The notes: a model not told the origin generated them from the sequence alone. Positions 42,125 to 51,829 are shown, numbered from the stretch's first letter. The stretch: 64,000 nucleotides of DNA from Alteriqipengyuania_B sp035481675 (GCF_035481675.1 NZ_JAYJJW010000001.1:310001-374000); one strand, 5' to 3'. Translations and numbers: made by a program.

Positions 42125-43609
42125 ATGATTACGAAGACTTTCCGCCGCGCGCTAACGGGCGCGCTTTCGCTTTCCGTGCTGCTGGGCACCACCGCGCTTT
42201 CGGCGCAGGACTATACCATCGCGCCCGACCGCGCGGCGACGGAGACCATCCTGCTCGACCATATCAAGGTCCTGGCAAGCGACGAATACGGCGGCCGCCT
42301 GCCGGGCACCGAAGGCGGTCAGAAAACGCAGGCCTACATGATCGAGAAGCTGGAAAGCTATGGCTACCAGCCGGGCTACAAGGGCGAATGGCGCCAGAAG
42401 GTCATGCTGGAAGGGCAGGTGCCTGGCGCGCTGGTCCTGACGATCGGCGATACCGAGATTGCGGGCGACGATGCCTTTGCCCTCTCGCTGTCCGACAGCC
42501 CGCTGATGGCTTCGGGCGCAGAGCTCGTCGCGCTCGGCAGTCCGGAAGACATTGCGGCGACGCAGGGCAAGGTCGCCGTCATTACCAACCCGATGGCGGC
42601 GCAGTCCCTGCTCGGCCCGGCGATGGAAGGCGGCGCGCTGGGCGCGCTCGTTCTCGTCGAGCAGGAGCCGATCTGGAACCAGTTCCGTGCCTTCGCCTCG
42701 CGTCCGCAGTGGAACCTCGCCGGCGACGACATGGAAGAGGAAGACGAGCAGCCGCTGGTCGCCCTCGTCGGGCCGACCACCAGCGCCGCCATCCTCGCCG
42801 CTCTCGGCACCGACAGCGCCGCTCTCGGCGAACGGTCGGGTGAAGTCATCGGCACCTCCACCTTTGCCAGCGATGCGGAGAGCCTGACCGCCGAGAGCGC
42901 CAACGTGGTCGGCATGCTGCCCGGCACGAAGCCCGGCAGCGGCGCGATCATCATGATGGGCCACTGGGACCACCTGGGTTCGGACTGCGCGCCGGAAACC
43001 GAGGAAGATCGCATCTGCAACGGCGCGGCAGACAACGCCAGCGGCATCGCGGCCATCCTGGAAACCTCGCGCCGCCTTGCCACGGGCCCGCGGCTCGAAC
43101 GCGACATCTACATCATGGGCACCACGGCAGAGGAAATGGGCCTGCTCGGTGCGCGCTATTTCGCCGACAACCCGCCGATCCCGCTGGAAGACTTCCAGGC
43201 CGCGCTCAACATCGACATGATCTCGATCGCGCCCGCCGGTACGCCGCTGACCGTCATCGGCTGGGGCGACACGCCGATGGACGCGCCGATCAAGCTGGCC
43301 GCAGCCGCGCTCAACCGCACGATCGACGTGGGCGAGGAATCGGCCAAGTACGTTCGCCGGCAGGACGGCTGGGCGCTGATGAACAAGGGCGTGCCCGCCG
43401 TGCTCGTCTCCGGCGCCTTTGCCGATGACGACATACTCAACGAATTCATGGGTACGCGCTATCACAAGCCGAGCGACCAGGTGCACGACGAGCTGGTCCT
43501 TAGCGGGATGGCGGAAGACGTGCCGCTGTACGTCGTGCTGATGGCGATGCTCGCCAACCCGGACCGCTACGAGAAGCCGCAAGGCTGGGAATTCGACCGC
43601 GGCGAATAA
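42125..43609 (+). CDS. M28-family zinc aminopeptidase, exported
   Basis: 494 residues with signal peptide (ALSA-QD). After a protease-associated (PA) domain, the M28 catalytic part shows the metal and active-site signs in order: GHWDHLG (about 278-284), GAADNASG, AEEMGLLG (about 339-346), and NIDMIS. C-terminal His in TRYHKPSD is the last ligand. It removes N-terminal amino acids from peptides outside the cytoplasm. Close to the dehydrogenase upstream but probably functionally separate. A clear terminator follows. Confidence 0.92.
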   Translation: MITKTFRRALTGALSLSVLLGTTALSAQDYTIAPDRAATETILLDHIKVLASDEYGGRLPGTEGGQKTQAYMIEKLESYGYQPGYKGEWRQKVMLEGQVPGALVLTIGDTEIAGDDAFALSLSDSPLMASGAELVALGSPEDIAATQGKVAVITNPMAAQSLLGPAMEGGALGALVLVEQEPIWNQFRAFASRPQWNLAGDDMEEEDEQPLVALVGPTTSAAILAALGTDSAALGERSGEVIGTSTFASDAESLTAESANVVGMLPGTKPGSGAIIMMGHWDHLGSDCAPETEEDRICNGAADNASGIAAILETSRRLATGPRLERDIYIMGTTAEEMGLLGARYFADNPPIPLEDFQAALNIDMISIAPAGTPLTVIGWGDTPMDAPIKLAAAALNRTIDVGEESAKYVRRQDGWALMNKGVPAVLVSGAFADDDILNEFMGTRYHKPSDQVHDELVLSGMAEDVPLYVVLMAMLANPDRYEKPQGWEFDRGE

Positions 43610-43632
43610 GCGCGCGCGCGATTGACCAAGCG

Positions 43633-43670
43633 AAGGGCCGGGACATCCAGCGCGGGTGTCCCGGCCCTTT
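43633..43670 (+). terminator. Intrinsic terminator after the M28 peptidase
   Basis: 13-bp perfect stem (43633-43645 with 43657-43669) and a short T run. Confidence 0.85.
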
Positions 43671-43766
43671 CCTATTGCGGGGCACAGGCGGCCGGCGGCC
43701 CCTAGCTAAACTGCGGACACGCGGTTACATGGGCCGCCACATTCCCCCCGGCAGGCGATTCTCCAC

Positions 43767-45227
43767 GTGGCAAATCTCGACATCTCCCTCGGTCTCACTT
43801 TCGACGACGTGTTGCTCGTGCCGGCGGAAAGCGACATCCTGCCCTCGATGGCCAACACAGCCACGCAGCTGACGCGCGACATAGCGCTCAACATCCCGGT
43901 CGTCTCCAGCGCGATGGACACGGTGACGGAAGCCGACATGGCGATCGCTATGGCGCAGCTGGGCGGCATCGGCGTGCTTCACCGCAATTTCGAAGTGGAG
44001 GATCAGGCCGCGGCGGTGACCGCCGTGAAGCGCTTCGAAAGCGGCATGGTGGTGAACCCGATCACGATCCACCCAGACGCGACGCTGGGCGAGGCGCAGG
44101 CGATCATGCAGAAGAACCGCATCAGCGGCATTCCCGTGACCGATCGCAGCGGCAAGCTGGCGGGCATCCTGACCAACCGCGACGTGCGCTTTGCGGAAAA
44201 TCCCATGCAGCCGGTCAAGGAACTGATGACGACCGACAACCTCGCCACCGTGCCGCTCGGCACCGGGCAGGAAGAGGCGCGCCGGCTGCTCCACCAGCGC
44301 CGGATCGAGAAGCTGCTGGTGGTCGACGACAACGGCCGCTGCGTCGGCCTGATCACGGTCAAGGATATCGAAAAGGCGGTCGCCTATCCCGAAGCGACGA
44401 AGGACGACCAGGGCCGGTTGCGAGTGGCCGCGGCGACCACCGTCGGCGACAAGGGGTTCGAACGGACCGAGGCGCTGATCGATGCGGGCGTGGACGTGGT
44501 GGTGATCGACACCGCCCACGGCCACAACAAGGACGTCGCCCGCTCGGTCGAACGGGTAAAGAAGCTGTCGAACAACGTGCAGGTCATCGCCGGCAACGTC
44601 GCCACGGCGGAAGCGACGCGCGCGCTGGTGGGCGCGGGCGCGGATGCGGTGAAGGTCGGCATCGGGCCGGGCTCCATCTGTACCACCCGCGTGGTCGCCG
44701 GCGTCGGCGTGCCGCAGCTGACCGCGATCATGGACTGCGCGGAAGCCGCCGCGAAGGACGGCGTGCCGGTGATCGGCGACGGTGGCCTTCGAACCAGCGG
44801 CGATGCGGCCAAGGCGCTGGCCGCCGGGGCTTCCACCATCATGATCGGATCGATGCTGGCAGGTACCGAGGAAGCGCCGGGCGAAACCTTCATCTACCAG
44901 GGACGCAGCTACAAGGCCTATCGCGGCATGGGCAGCGTGGGCGCGATGGCGCGCGGCAGCGCCGACCGCTATTTCCAGGCCGACGTCAGCCAGCAGAAGC
45001 TCGTGCCGGAAGGGATCGAGGGACAGGTGCCGTTCAAGGGCCCGGCGGCCGCGGTGGTCCACCAGCTCGTGGGCGGGATCAAGGCGGCCATGGGCTATAC
45101 CGGCAGCAGCACCATCGAAGCGCTGAAGAACGCGAAGTTCGTGCGCATCACCAACGCCGGCCTGACCGAAAGCCACGTCCACGATGTGAGCATCACCCGC
45201 GAAGCCCCGAACTACCCGACGCGATGA
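43767..45227 (+). CDS. guaB: IMP dehydrogenase GuaB
   Basis: 486 residues. LTFDDVLLVPAESD start, two CBS domains in the middle (about 95-210), and the catalytic cysteine loop GPGSICTTRVVAGVGVPQ (about 299-316). Oxidises IMP to XMP, the committed step to GMP. GTG start at 43767. The last bases overlap the next gene as ATGA. Confidence 0.97.
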   Translation: MANLDISLGLTFDDVLLVPAESDILPSMANTATQLTRDIALNIPVVSSAMDTVTEADMAIAMAQLGGIGVLHRNFEVEDQAAAVTAVKRFESGMVVNPITIHPDATLGEAQAIMQKNRISGIPVTDRSGKLAGILTNRDVRFAENPMQPVKELMTTDNLATVPLGTGQEEARRLLHQRRIEKLLVVDDNGRCVGLITVKDIEKAVAYPEATKDDQGRLRVAAATTVGDKGFERTEALIDAGVDVVVIDTAHGHNKDVARSVERVKKLSNNVQVIAGNVATAEATRALVGAGADAVKVGIGPGSICTTRVVAGVGVPQLTAIMDCAEAAAKDGVPVIGDGGLRTSGDAAKALAAGASTIMIGSMLAGTEEAPGETFIYQGRSYKAYRGMGSVGAMARGSADRYFQADVSQQKLVPEGIEGQVPFKGPAAAVVHQLVGGIKAAMGYTGSSTIEALKNAKFVRITNAGLTESHVHDVSITREAPNYPTR

Positions 45228-46405
45228 CCCCGTCGGCCCGCGTCCAGGCGGCGATCGAGATTGTCGATGAAGTGATCGCCGCGGCGAAGGCCGGCGGCGC
45301 GCCCGCCGACCGTTTGATCGCCAATTACTTCAAGGCGCGGCGTTATGCCGGGTCGAAGGACCGGCGCGCGGTGCGCGAACTGGTCTATGGGGCCATCCGC
45401 GCGTGCGGGCCGGTGCCGGGCAGCGGGCGCGCGGCGATGCTGCGGCTGGCAGAGATCGATCCCGCAATCGCACCCCTGTTCGACGGCGAGGGCCACGGGC
45501 CGGCGCAGGTCAGGGAGGGCGAGCCGGTGGCGGATGGCGGCATCGCCCCCGACTGGCTCGTCGCGCGCCTGCTGGCATCGGACATAGATCACACGGAAGC
45601 CGCAGCGCTGCTGGACCGCGCGCCGCTCGATCTGCGCGTCAACACGCTGAAGGCAGAACGCGCGGGCCTCGACCTGCCGGAGCCGGGCGAGCCGCTCGCC
45701 GCGCCGCACGGGCTGCGCTTCGACGCGGGGACGCAGGTCGAACAATGGCCGGCTTATCGCGACGGGGCGATCGAGGTGCAGGACGGGGGCAGCCAGATCG
45801 TGTGCCTCGCTTCCGGCGCAGAGCCGGGGGAGACGGTGATCGACCTGTGCGCGGGCGCGGGCGGCAAGACGCTGGCGCTCGCCGCGCAGATGGAAAACCG
45901 CGGCGTGCTCGTCGCGAGCGACACGGACCGCACGCGGCTTTCCCGCCTCGGCCCCCGTGCCGCGCGGGCAGGCGTGACCATCGCCAGCACCGTCCTGCTC
46001 GATCCGGGCAAGGAACTTGCCGCGCTGGCCGAATACGCCGGCAAGGCGGACCGCGTGCTGATCGACGCGCCGTGTTCGGGCACCGGAACGTGGCGGCGCA
46101 ATCCCGAAGCGCGCTGGCGCCTCACGGAAAAGCGCCTCGACCAGCTTGTGCAGGTCCAGTCGCAACTGATGGAAATCGCCAAGGAACTCGTCGCCCCGAA
46201 CGGCACGATCACCTTCGTCACCTGCTCGCTGCTGGACGAGGAAGGGGCGGGGCAGGTCGAGCGTTTCCTCAGCGCCGATCCCGGCTGGCGGGCGGAGCCG
46301 CTGGCGCTACCCGCAGGGCGCGAGCGCGGGGAGGGCACGCGCCTGACCCCGCACCATGACGGGACGGACGGATTTTTCGTCGCGCGGCTGGCGCAAACCC
46401 GTTAA
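45224..46405 (+). CDS. RsmB/NOP-family rRNA (cytosine-C5) methyltransferase
   Basis: 393 residues. N-terminal RNA-binding region (NusB-like helices, ARRYAGSKDRRAVRELVYG), then the catalytic domain: DLCAGAGGKTLAL (SAM, about 207-219), DAPCSGTGTWRRNPE with the catalytic Cys pair region (about 282-296) and FVTCSLLDEEG. It methylates C5 of a cytosine in rRNA (RsmB type), though the exact site cannot be told. Overlaps guaB, and a TPR gene follows. Confidence 0.9.
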   Translation: MTPSARVQAAIEIVDEVIAAAKAGGAPADRLIANYFKARRYAGSKDRRAVRELVYGAIRACGPVPGSGRAAMLRLAEIDPAIAPLFDGEGHGPAQVREGEPVADGGIAPDWLVARLLASDIDHTEAAALLDRAPLDLRVNTLKAERAGLDLPEPGEPLAAPHGLRFDAGTQVEQWPAYRDGAIEVQDGGSQIVCLASGAEPGETVIDLCAGAGGKTLALAAQMENRGVLVASDTDRTRLSRLGPRAARAGVTIASTVLLDPGKELAALAEYAGKADRVLIDAPCSGTGTWRRNPEARWRLTEKRLDQLVQVQSQLMEIAKELVAPNGTITFVTCSLLDEEGAGQVERFLSADPGWRAEPLALPAGRERGEGTRLTPHHDGTDGFFVARLAQTR

Positions 46406-46487
46406 GCTCGCCCTCATGGCAGACGCGCTACCAGCCGACCCGATGGCCGAAGACAGTCCTGCCACAGGTTCGCTCAAGGAGTTTGTA

Positions 46488-46991
46488 ATGCGCTACACCC
46501 CCGCCGCCCTCGCACTTGCCGCTCTCGTGGCGATCCAGTCGAGCGTGGGGATGGCGGCGCAGGAACCTGCCGATCCGCGCGCGGCCGCGCTCGTGACGCA
46601 AGGGGAAGCATCGCTGGCAGCCGGCGAAACGCAGAGCGCGATCGATGCGTTCGAAGCGGCGCTGGTGATCGATCCCGCCTACAGCGACGCTTACGTGCAC
46701 CTGGCCGACGTGGCCCGGGCCGAAGGGCTGCAGGGCAAGGCGATCCATTATTACCGCATGGTGCTCGAACGCGAGCCGCGCAATTTCGCCGCCATGGCGG
46801 GCGAGGGCGCGGCGCTGGCGGAAAAGGGCGCGACCGAACGTGCGCGCCGGACGCTCGCCCAGCTGGAATCGCTCTGCGGTGCGGATTGCGCGGAAACGCG
46901 CGAGCTCGCCGCCCTGATCGAGGCCGCCCCTGCCGAACCGGTGCTGGCAGCCGAGGACGTGATGCCGGACATGACCGTCCAGCAGAATTGA
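46488..46991 (+). CDS. Exported TPR-repeat protein
   Basis: 167 residues from the ATG with AGGAG 6 bases before. A signal peptide (RYTPAALALAALVAIQSSVGMAAQ) is followed by two or three TPR repeats (GETQSAIDAFEAALVIDPAYSDAYV and GLQGKAIHYYRMVLEREPRNFAA). It has two Cys in CGADCAE that could form a disulfide. Scaffold role in the periplasm inferred; no partner known. Convergent with rppH. Confidence 0.8.
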   Translation: MRYTPAALALAALVAIQSSVGMAAQEPADPRAAALVTQGEASLAAGETQSAIDAFEAALVIDPAYSDAYVHLADVARAEGLQGKAIHYYRMVLEREPRNFAAMAGEGAALAEKGATERARRTLAQLESLCGADCAETRELAALIEAAPAEPVLAAEDVMPDMTVQQN

Positions 46992-47028
46992 GGCCTGTAG
47001 AAATTAGGTCGGCAGAACTGACCGGCGC

Positions 47029-47523
47029 TCAAATACGGTCGCGGAATTCCGCCACGACTGCGCGATAGATCTCTTCCTTGAACGGCACGATAAGCTTCGG
47101 CAGGTCGTCGGGATCGACCCATTTCCACTCGCAAAATTCGGGGTGCTCGTGCGCTTCGAGGTCGATGTCCGCGTCCTCGCCGGTGAAGCGGGCGAGGTAC
47201 CAGACCTGCCGCTGGCCGATGAACTGGCCTTTCCAGAGCTTGCCTTTGAGCTCGTCCGGCAGGTCGTAGAACAATTCCCCCGGCAGGCGGCCGACGATCT
47301 CGACCTTGTCGGCGGTCAGGCCTGTTTCCTCGCCCAGTTCGCGCAGCATCGCCGCTTCCAGGTCCTCGCCATCGTCGACACCGCCCTGCGGCATTTGCCA
47401 GCGGTCGCCTTCGCGGTTGTCGATGCGCTGGCCGACGAAGGCCTTGCCGTGCGCGTTGACCAGCATCACGCCGACGCAGGGGCGGTAAAGCGCCCGGTCG
47501 CGGCCGAGATCGGCGTCGCTCAT
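47029..47523 (-). CDS. rppH: RNA pyrophosphohydrolase RppH (Nudix)
   Basis: 164 residues. YRPCVGVMLVNAHGKAFVGQRID start and the Nudix box GGVDDGEDLEAAMLRELGEETGL (about 47-69) match RppH/NudH. It removes pyrophosphate from 5'-triphosphate RNA, which exposes transcripts to RNase E; the rne gene is in this window (55-58 kb). It overlaps the lipase stop by 4 bases and is probably transcribed with it. Confidence 0.95.
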   Translation of the reverse strand: MSDADLGRDRALYRPCVGVMLVNAHGKAFVGQRIDNREGDRWQMPQGGVDDGEDLEAAMLRELGEETGLTADKVEIVGRLPGELFYDLPDELKGKLWKGQFIGQRQVWYLARFTGEDADIDLEAHEHPEFCEWKWVDPDDLPKLIVPFKEEIYRAVVAEFRDRI

Positions 47524-48470
47524 GCGGCGCGTCCCAGCATCAGCTTGACCGCGGCGAGGAAGGCATCGACATCCGCCTGCCCGCTCGGCAGCGCTTTTCG
47601 GAGCGTGGTGAAGCCGTGGATGATCCCGGGAAATTCGAGATAGGCGACTTCCGTCCCCTGCTGGATCAGGTGCGCGGCATAGTTGCGCCCGGAATCGCGC
47701 AAGGGGTCGAGCCCCGCCGTGCAGACCACGGTCGGCGGCGTGTCGGTGCAGGTGCCCAGCATCGGCGTAACGCGCGGGTCCGCCCCGTCGCCTGCGTACT
47801 GCTCCGTAAACCAGGCCATCGCGGCCTTTGTCAGCAGGAAGCCCTCGCCGAACAGCGATGTGCTTTCATGCTGGGAGACATCGTCCGCCACCGGATAGAT
47901 GGGGGCCTGCACGATCACGGGCACGGCCGCCGGATCGGCGCACAGCTGGTTGGTGGTGACGATGGTGAGGTTGCCGCCCGCACTGTCACCCGTCAGGACA
48001 AGGCCCGTGACCTCGCGGCTCAGCGCTTCGGGCGATGTCGCCACCCAGCGTGCCGCGGCCTCGCAATCGTCCGGTGCGGCGGGGAAGGGGTGCTCTGGCG
48101 CCAGGCGATAATCGACCGAGACCAGCGGCAGATCCAGCGCCGCCGCGATATGCGCGCACAGCGAATCGTAGACGTCGAGGTCGCCGATCACGAACCCGCC
48201 GCCGTGGAAGAAGACCACCGCCGGGCCTGCCTCGCGCGTATCCTTCGCATCGTAGAACCGCAGCGGGATGTCGCCCGCGGGGCCGGGGCAGGTGAGGTCC
48301 TTCTTCACCGCAAGGTCCGGCGCGGGCGCCTCCGCCATCTGCGCCATCACGCGCATCTGCTGGCGCCCCTCTACCGCGCCGACTTCCTCCACGCCCTTGC
48401 CGCCCATGGCTTCCAGCATGGCAAGGAAAGCGCGCACGTCTTCGCGCACGGGATGTTCGGTATCGGCCAA
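47520..48470 (-). CDS. Alpha/beta hydrolase, hormone-sensitive-lipase (HSL) family
   Basis: 316 residues. FFHGGGFV (the HSL oxyanion motif, about 87-94), SVDYRLAPEHPFP, GDSAGGN (nucleophile Ser about 162), the Asp in CTAGLDPLRD and the C-terminal His in PGIIHGFT. Hydrolyses short-chain or aromatic esters. Start at TTG 48470 because GGAGAGAG sits just before; TTG 48488 lacks such a site. Divergent from korA. Confidence 0.88.
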   Translation of the reverse strand: MADTEHPVREDVRAFLAMLEAMGGKGVEEVGAVEGRQQMRVMAQMAEAPAPDLAVKKDLTCPGPAGDIPLRFYDAKDTREAGPAVVFFHGGGFVIGDLDVYDSLCAHIAAALDLPLVSVDYRLAPEHPFPAAPDDCEAAARWVATSPEALSREVTGLVLTGDSAGGNLTIVTTNQLCADPAAVPVIVQAPIYPVADDVSQHESTSLFGEGFLLTKAAMAWFTEQYAGDGADPRVTPMLGTCTDTPPTVVCTAGLDPLRDSGRNYAAHLIQQGTEVAYLEFPGIIHGFTTLRKALPSGQADVDAFLAAVKLMLGRAA

Positions 48471-48624
48471 GGTCTCTCTCCACTGCAAGTGTCGCCCGGC
48501 GTCTTAGGCCGCGCGCTGCGAAGCCGCAATTCCCGCGCAAACGGAAAAACTTGATTGCCGCGGCCCGCGGGCGCACCTAGGTCGCGAGCCAACGACAAGC
48601 CGACAAGCAAACGCAGGACGAATT

Positions 48625-50550
48625 ATGGCTAGCCAGGTGGCGGATGCTCCCGCCGAGAACACTTCCCCCGAAGCGGTCGTGGTCCGTTTCGCCGGGGACA
48701 GCGGCGACGGGATGCAGCTGACGGGCGGGCAGTTCACGCTCTCCACCGCGCTGGCGGGCAACGACCTTGCCACTTTCCCCGATTTCCCTGCCGAAATCCG
48801 CGCGCCGCAGGGCACGTTGTTCGGCGTGTCGGCATTCCAGATCAACTTCGGAAGTCGCGAGATCAACACCGCGGGCGATGCGCCGGACGTGTTGGTGGCG
48901 ATGAACCCGGCGGCGCTGAAAGTGAACATCGCGGCGCTGAAGCCCGGCGGCCTGATTATCGCCGATACGGGCGCCTTCACGAAGCGCAACCTCGACAAGG
49001 CGAAATACGACACCAACCCGCTGGAAGACGGCAGCCTGGCGAAATACGACGTGTTGGCCTTCGACATCAGCGAGAAGACGATCGAGGCGGTGAAGCCGTT
49101 CAGCCTCGGCAACAAGGATGCGCTGCGGTCCAAGAACATGTGGACGCTGGGGCTGGCGCTATGGATGTTCGACCGTCCGCGCGATCCGATCCATGACTGG
49201 CTGAAGGCCAAGTTCAAGTCCAAGCCCGATATTGCGGACGCGAATATCGCGGCGCTGGATGCGGGCCATGCCTATGGCGAAACGGCCGAGCTGGCGGGGC
49301 CTCTGGCGCAGGTGCATCTGGACCCGGTACCGAGCGAAGCGGGCCTGTACCGCACGATTACCGGGGCGGAGAGCGTCAGCCTCGGCCTCGTCGCGGGTGC
49401 GCAGCTGGCGGAATTGCCGATGTTCTTCGGCGGCTATCCGATCACGCCCGCAAGCGCGATCCTGCACCACCTTGCGCGGCTGAAGGAATACGGCGTCACG
49501 ACCTTCCAGGCGGAAGACGAGATCGCCGCGATCTGCGCGGCCATCGGCGCGAGCTATGCCGGCCAGCTGGGCGTCACCAGCTCTTCCGGCCCGGGCATCG
49601 CGCTGAAGACGGAGGCGATGGGCCTTGCCATCATGACCGAGCTGCCGCTGGTCATCGTCAACAGCCAGCGCGGCGGCCCTTCCACCGGCCTGCCGACCAA
49701 GACCGAGCAGAGCGATCTCTACCAGGCCGTCTATGGCCGCAACGGCGATGCGCCGATGCCGGTGATCGCCGCGCGCAGCCCCGGCGATGCGTTCGAATGC
49801 GCCATCGAGGCGTGCCGCATCGCGGTGGAATACATGACCCCGGTGATGCTGCTGACCGACGGCTATATCGCCAATGCGGCGGAGCCGTGGAAAGTGCCGG
49901 ACCCGGCCAGCTACACGCCGTTCCCGGCGAAGTTCCTCGAAGAAAAGAACGCCGAGGAATTGCTGCCATACAAGCGCGATGCGAAGGGCGCGCGGCCGTG
50001 GATCAAGCCCGGCACGCCCGGCCTGATGCACCGCATCGGCGGGATCGAGAAGGCGGTCGACACCGGCCATATCGACTATGCGCCCGACAACCACCAGGCA
50101 ATGACCGACGCGCGCCGCGACAAGGTGCTGGGCGTTGCCGTGCCGGACCAGGAGGTCGATCTGGGTGAAGCGGGCAGCAAGCTGGCGGTGGTCGGCTGGG
50201 GCAGCACTTACGGCCCGATCCACCAGGCGGTGGTGCGCTCGCGCCGCAAGGGCCTCGACGTCAGCCAGATCCACGTCCGCCACATCTGGCCGCTGCCTGC
50301 CAACCTCGGCGAGCTCTTGCACGGGTTTGACCACGTTCTGGTGCCGGAAATGAACACCGGCCAGTTCAAGACCGTGCTGCGCGACCAGTTCCTGGTCGAC
50401 GCGCAGCCGCTCACCAAGACCAGCGGCCAGCCGTTCCAGATCGCCGAACTGGAAGAAGCGATAGCGAAGTATTTCGACGGCGTGGACGGCAACGGGGGTG
50501 GGCAGGTCCCGGCCAACGACCAGCAGCTTCCGAGCACGGAGGCCGATTGA
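48625..50550 (+). CDS. korA: 2-oxoglutarate/2-oxoacid:ferredoxin oxidoreductase, alpha (gamma-alpha fused) subunit
   Basis: 641 residues: an N-terminal gamma-type domain (VVRFAGDSGDGMQLTGGQFT, about 15-34) fused to a pyruvate-ferredoxin-oxidoreductase alpha domain (FFGGYPITPASAILHHLA, YGVTTFQAEDEIAAI and SSSGPGIALK). Together with korB it converts 2-oxoglutarate (or another 2-oxoacid) with CoA to the acyl-CoA, reducing ferredoxin. The pair is separated here by a small unrelated gene. Confidence 0.95.
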   Translation: MASQVADAPAENTSPEAVVVRFAGDSGDGMQLTGGQFTLSTALAGNDLATFPDFPAEIRAPQGTLFGVSAFQINFGSREINTAGDAPDVLVAMNPAALKVNIAALKPGGLIIADTGAFTKRNLDKAKYDTNPLEDGSLAKYDVLAFDISEKTIEAVKPFSLGNKDALRSKNMWTLGLALWMFDRPRDPIHDWLKAKFKSKPDIADANIAALDAGHAYGETAELAGPLAQVHLDPVPSEAGLYRTITGAESVSLGLVAGAQLAELPMFFGGYPITPASAILHHLARLKEYGVTTFQAEDEIAAICAAIGASYAGQLGVTSSSGPGIALKTEAMGLAIMTELPLVIVNSQRGGPSTGLPTKTEQSDLYQAVYGRNGDAPMPVIAARSPGDAFECAIEACRIAVEYMTPVMLLTDGYIANAAEPWKVPDPASYTPFPAKFLEEKNAEELLPYKRDAKGARPWIKPGTPGLMHRIGGIEKAVDTGHIDYAPDNHQAMTDARRDKVLGVAVPDQEVDLGEAGSKLAVVGWGSTYGPIHQAVVRSRRKGLDVSQIHVRHIWPLPANLGELLHGFDHVLVPEMNTGQFKTVLRDQFLVDAQPLTKTSGQPFQIAELEEAIAKYFDGVDGNGGGQVPANDQQLPSTEAD

Positions 50551-50786
50551 TGGGTGTCGAGAGCCTCGATGGTATGTCATCGGAGCAGTTGATGCTGCGC
50601 GATCTTTTGTACGAAATTCCTGAGCTATTGAGCGAGGCGGATCGGAACGAAAATGAATATCGACGTGGGGTCAACGAAGCTTTGCGCCTACTGGAAAGAA
50701 AGCTCAAAGCGTTTGGAATCGACCAAACGAGATTTGCGCGCCCGATGCCCGACATCGAGCGCTGGTACTTCAGGGGTCTAAAATGA
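50550..50786 (+). CDS. Small hypothetical protein between korA and korB
   Basis: 78 residues, likely helical and charged (LLYEIPELLSEADRNENEYRRG, LLERKLKAFGI) with a closing MPDIERWYFRGLK. The ATG shares a base with the korA stop (TGATG), with GGAGG 7 bases before, and its stop overlaps korB as ATGA, so all three should be translated together. Visibly more AT-rich than korA or korB. No family recognised, and such a gene between the two Kor subunits is not usual. It may be an acquired passenger or a subunit-like modulator. Confidence 0.75.
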   Translation: MGVESLDGMSSEQLMLRDLLYEIPELLSEADRNENEYRRGVNEALRLLERKLKAFGIDQTRFARPMPDIERWYFRGLK

Positions 50787-51817
50787 ACGCACCCGCTAAG
50801 ATCGAAACCACCCTCAAGGACTGGGAAACCGACCAGGAGGTGCGCTGGTGCCCCGGGTGCGGTGACTATGCCATCCTGAAGGCGGTGCAGCGCACGCTGC
50901 CGCAGCTGGGCGCGGATCCGGCGAACACCTGCTTCATAAGCGGCATCGGCTGTTCCAGCCGCTTTCCATATTACATGGAATCCTACGGCTTCCACACGAT
51001 CCACGGCCGCGCGCCGGCGGTGGCGACGGGGGTGAAGCTCGCCAATCCGGACCTCGACATCTGGCTGGTGACGGGCGACGGCGACGGGCTGTCCATCGGC
51101 GGCAACCACCTGATGCACGTGCTGCGGCGCAACGTGAACATGCAGATCATGCTGTTCAACAACGAGATTTACGGCCTCACCAAGGGCCAGGCATCGCCCA
51201 CCAGCCGGGAAGGGACCAAGTCGCCTTCCACCCCCATCGGCAGCTACGACCATCCCGCACGCCCCGCCGCTTTCGCGCTGGGTGCGGGTGCGCGCTTCGT
51301 CGGGCGCGGCTTCGACGTGTCGAAGAACCTGCCCGACGTGCTGAAGGCAGCCCACGCTCACCAGGGTGCGGCGTTCATCGAGATTTTCCAGAACTGCATC
51401 GTCTACAACAAGGACGTGTTCGACGATTTCGCCGCCCCCAAGGGCGCGGAAGATCGCCAGCTGTGGCTGGAAAACGGCGAGCCGATGCTGTTTGCGAAAG
51501 GCACCAAGGGACTGACGCTGGACCGCGATGCGCTGCAGCTGAAAGTCGTCGACGTGACCGATGGCGACTGGGAAGCCGCCGCCGTGATCCGCCATGATGT
51601 TACCAATCGCAGTGTGGCGCATATGCTGGTGGAAATGCCCTTCGGCCCGTTCCCGATGGCGCTGGGCGTGCTGTACGACGATCCGCGCCCGACGTTCGAG
51701 GCGGCGGTGATCGAGGAGCGCAAGAAGGCGAGCGAGGGCAAGACCGCGAACCTCGCGAAGCTGCTCGCCAGCGGGCAGACCTGGACGGTGGACGGGACCG
51801 CGCAGGACCCCGTCTGA
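50783..51817 (+). CDS. korB: 2-oxoacid:ferredoxin oxidoreductase, beta subunit
   Basis: 344 residues. RWCPGCGDYAI (about 21-31), thiamine diphosphate motif GDGDGLSIGGNHLMH (about 95-109) and NNEIYGLTKGQ (about 121-131). It binds the cofactor and works with KorA. ATGA overlap with the small gene before it. The typical cluster-binding cysteines of the family are partly visible (CPGCG, GCSS). Ends 13 bases before the convergent PAP2 gene's stop. Confidence 0.96.
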   Translation: MNAPAKIETTLKDWETDQEVRWCPGCGDYAILKAVQRTLPQLGADPANTCFISGIGCSSRFPYYMESYGFHTIHGRAPAVATGVKLANPDLDIWLVTGDGDGLSIGGNHLMHVLRRNVNMQIMLFNNEIYGLTKGQASPTSREGTKSPSTPIGSYDHPARPAAFALGAGARFVGRGFDVSKNLPDVLKAAHAHQGAAFIEIFQNCIVYNKDVFDDFAAPKGAEDRQLWLENGEPMLFAKGTKGLTLDRDALQLKVVDVTDGDWEAAAVIRHDVTNRSVAHMLVEMPFGPFPMALGVLYDDPRPTFEAAVIEERKKASEGKTANLAKLLASGQTWTVDGTAQDPV

Positions 51818-51829
51818 GCGTATTCGCCG

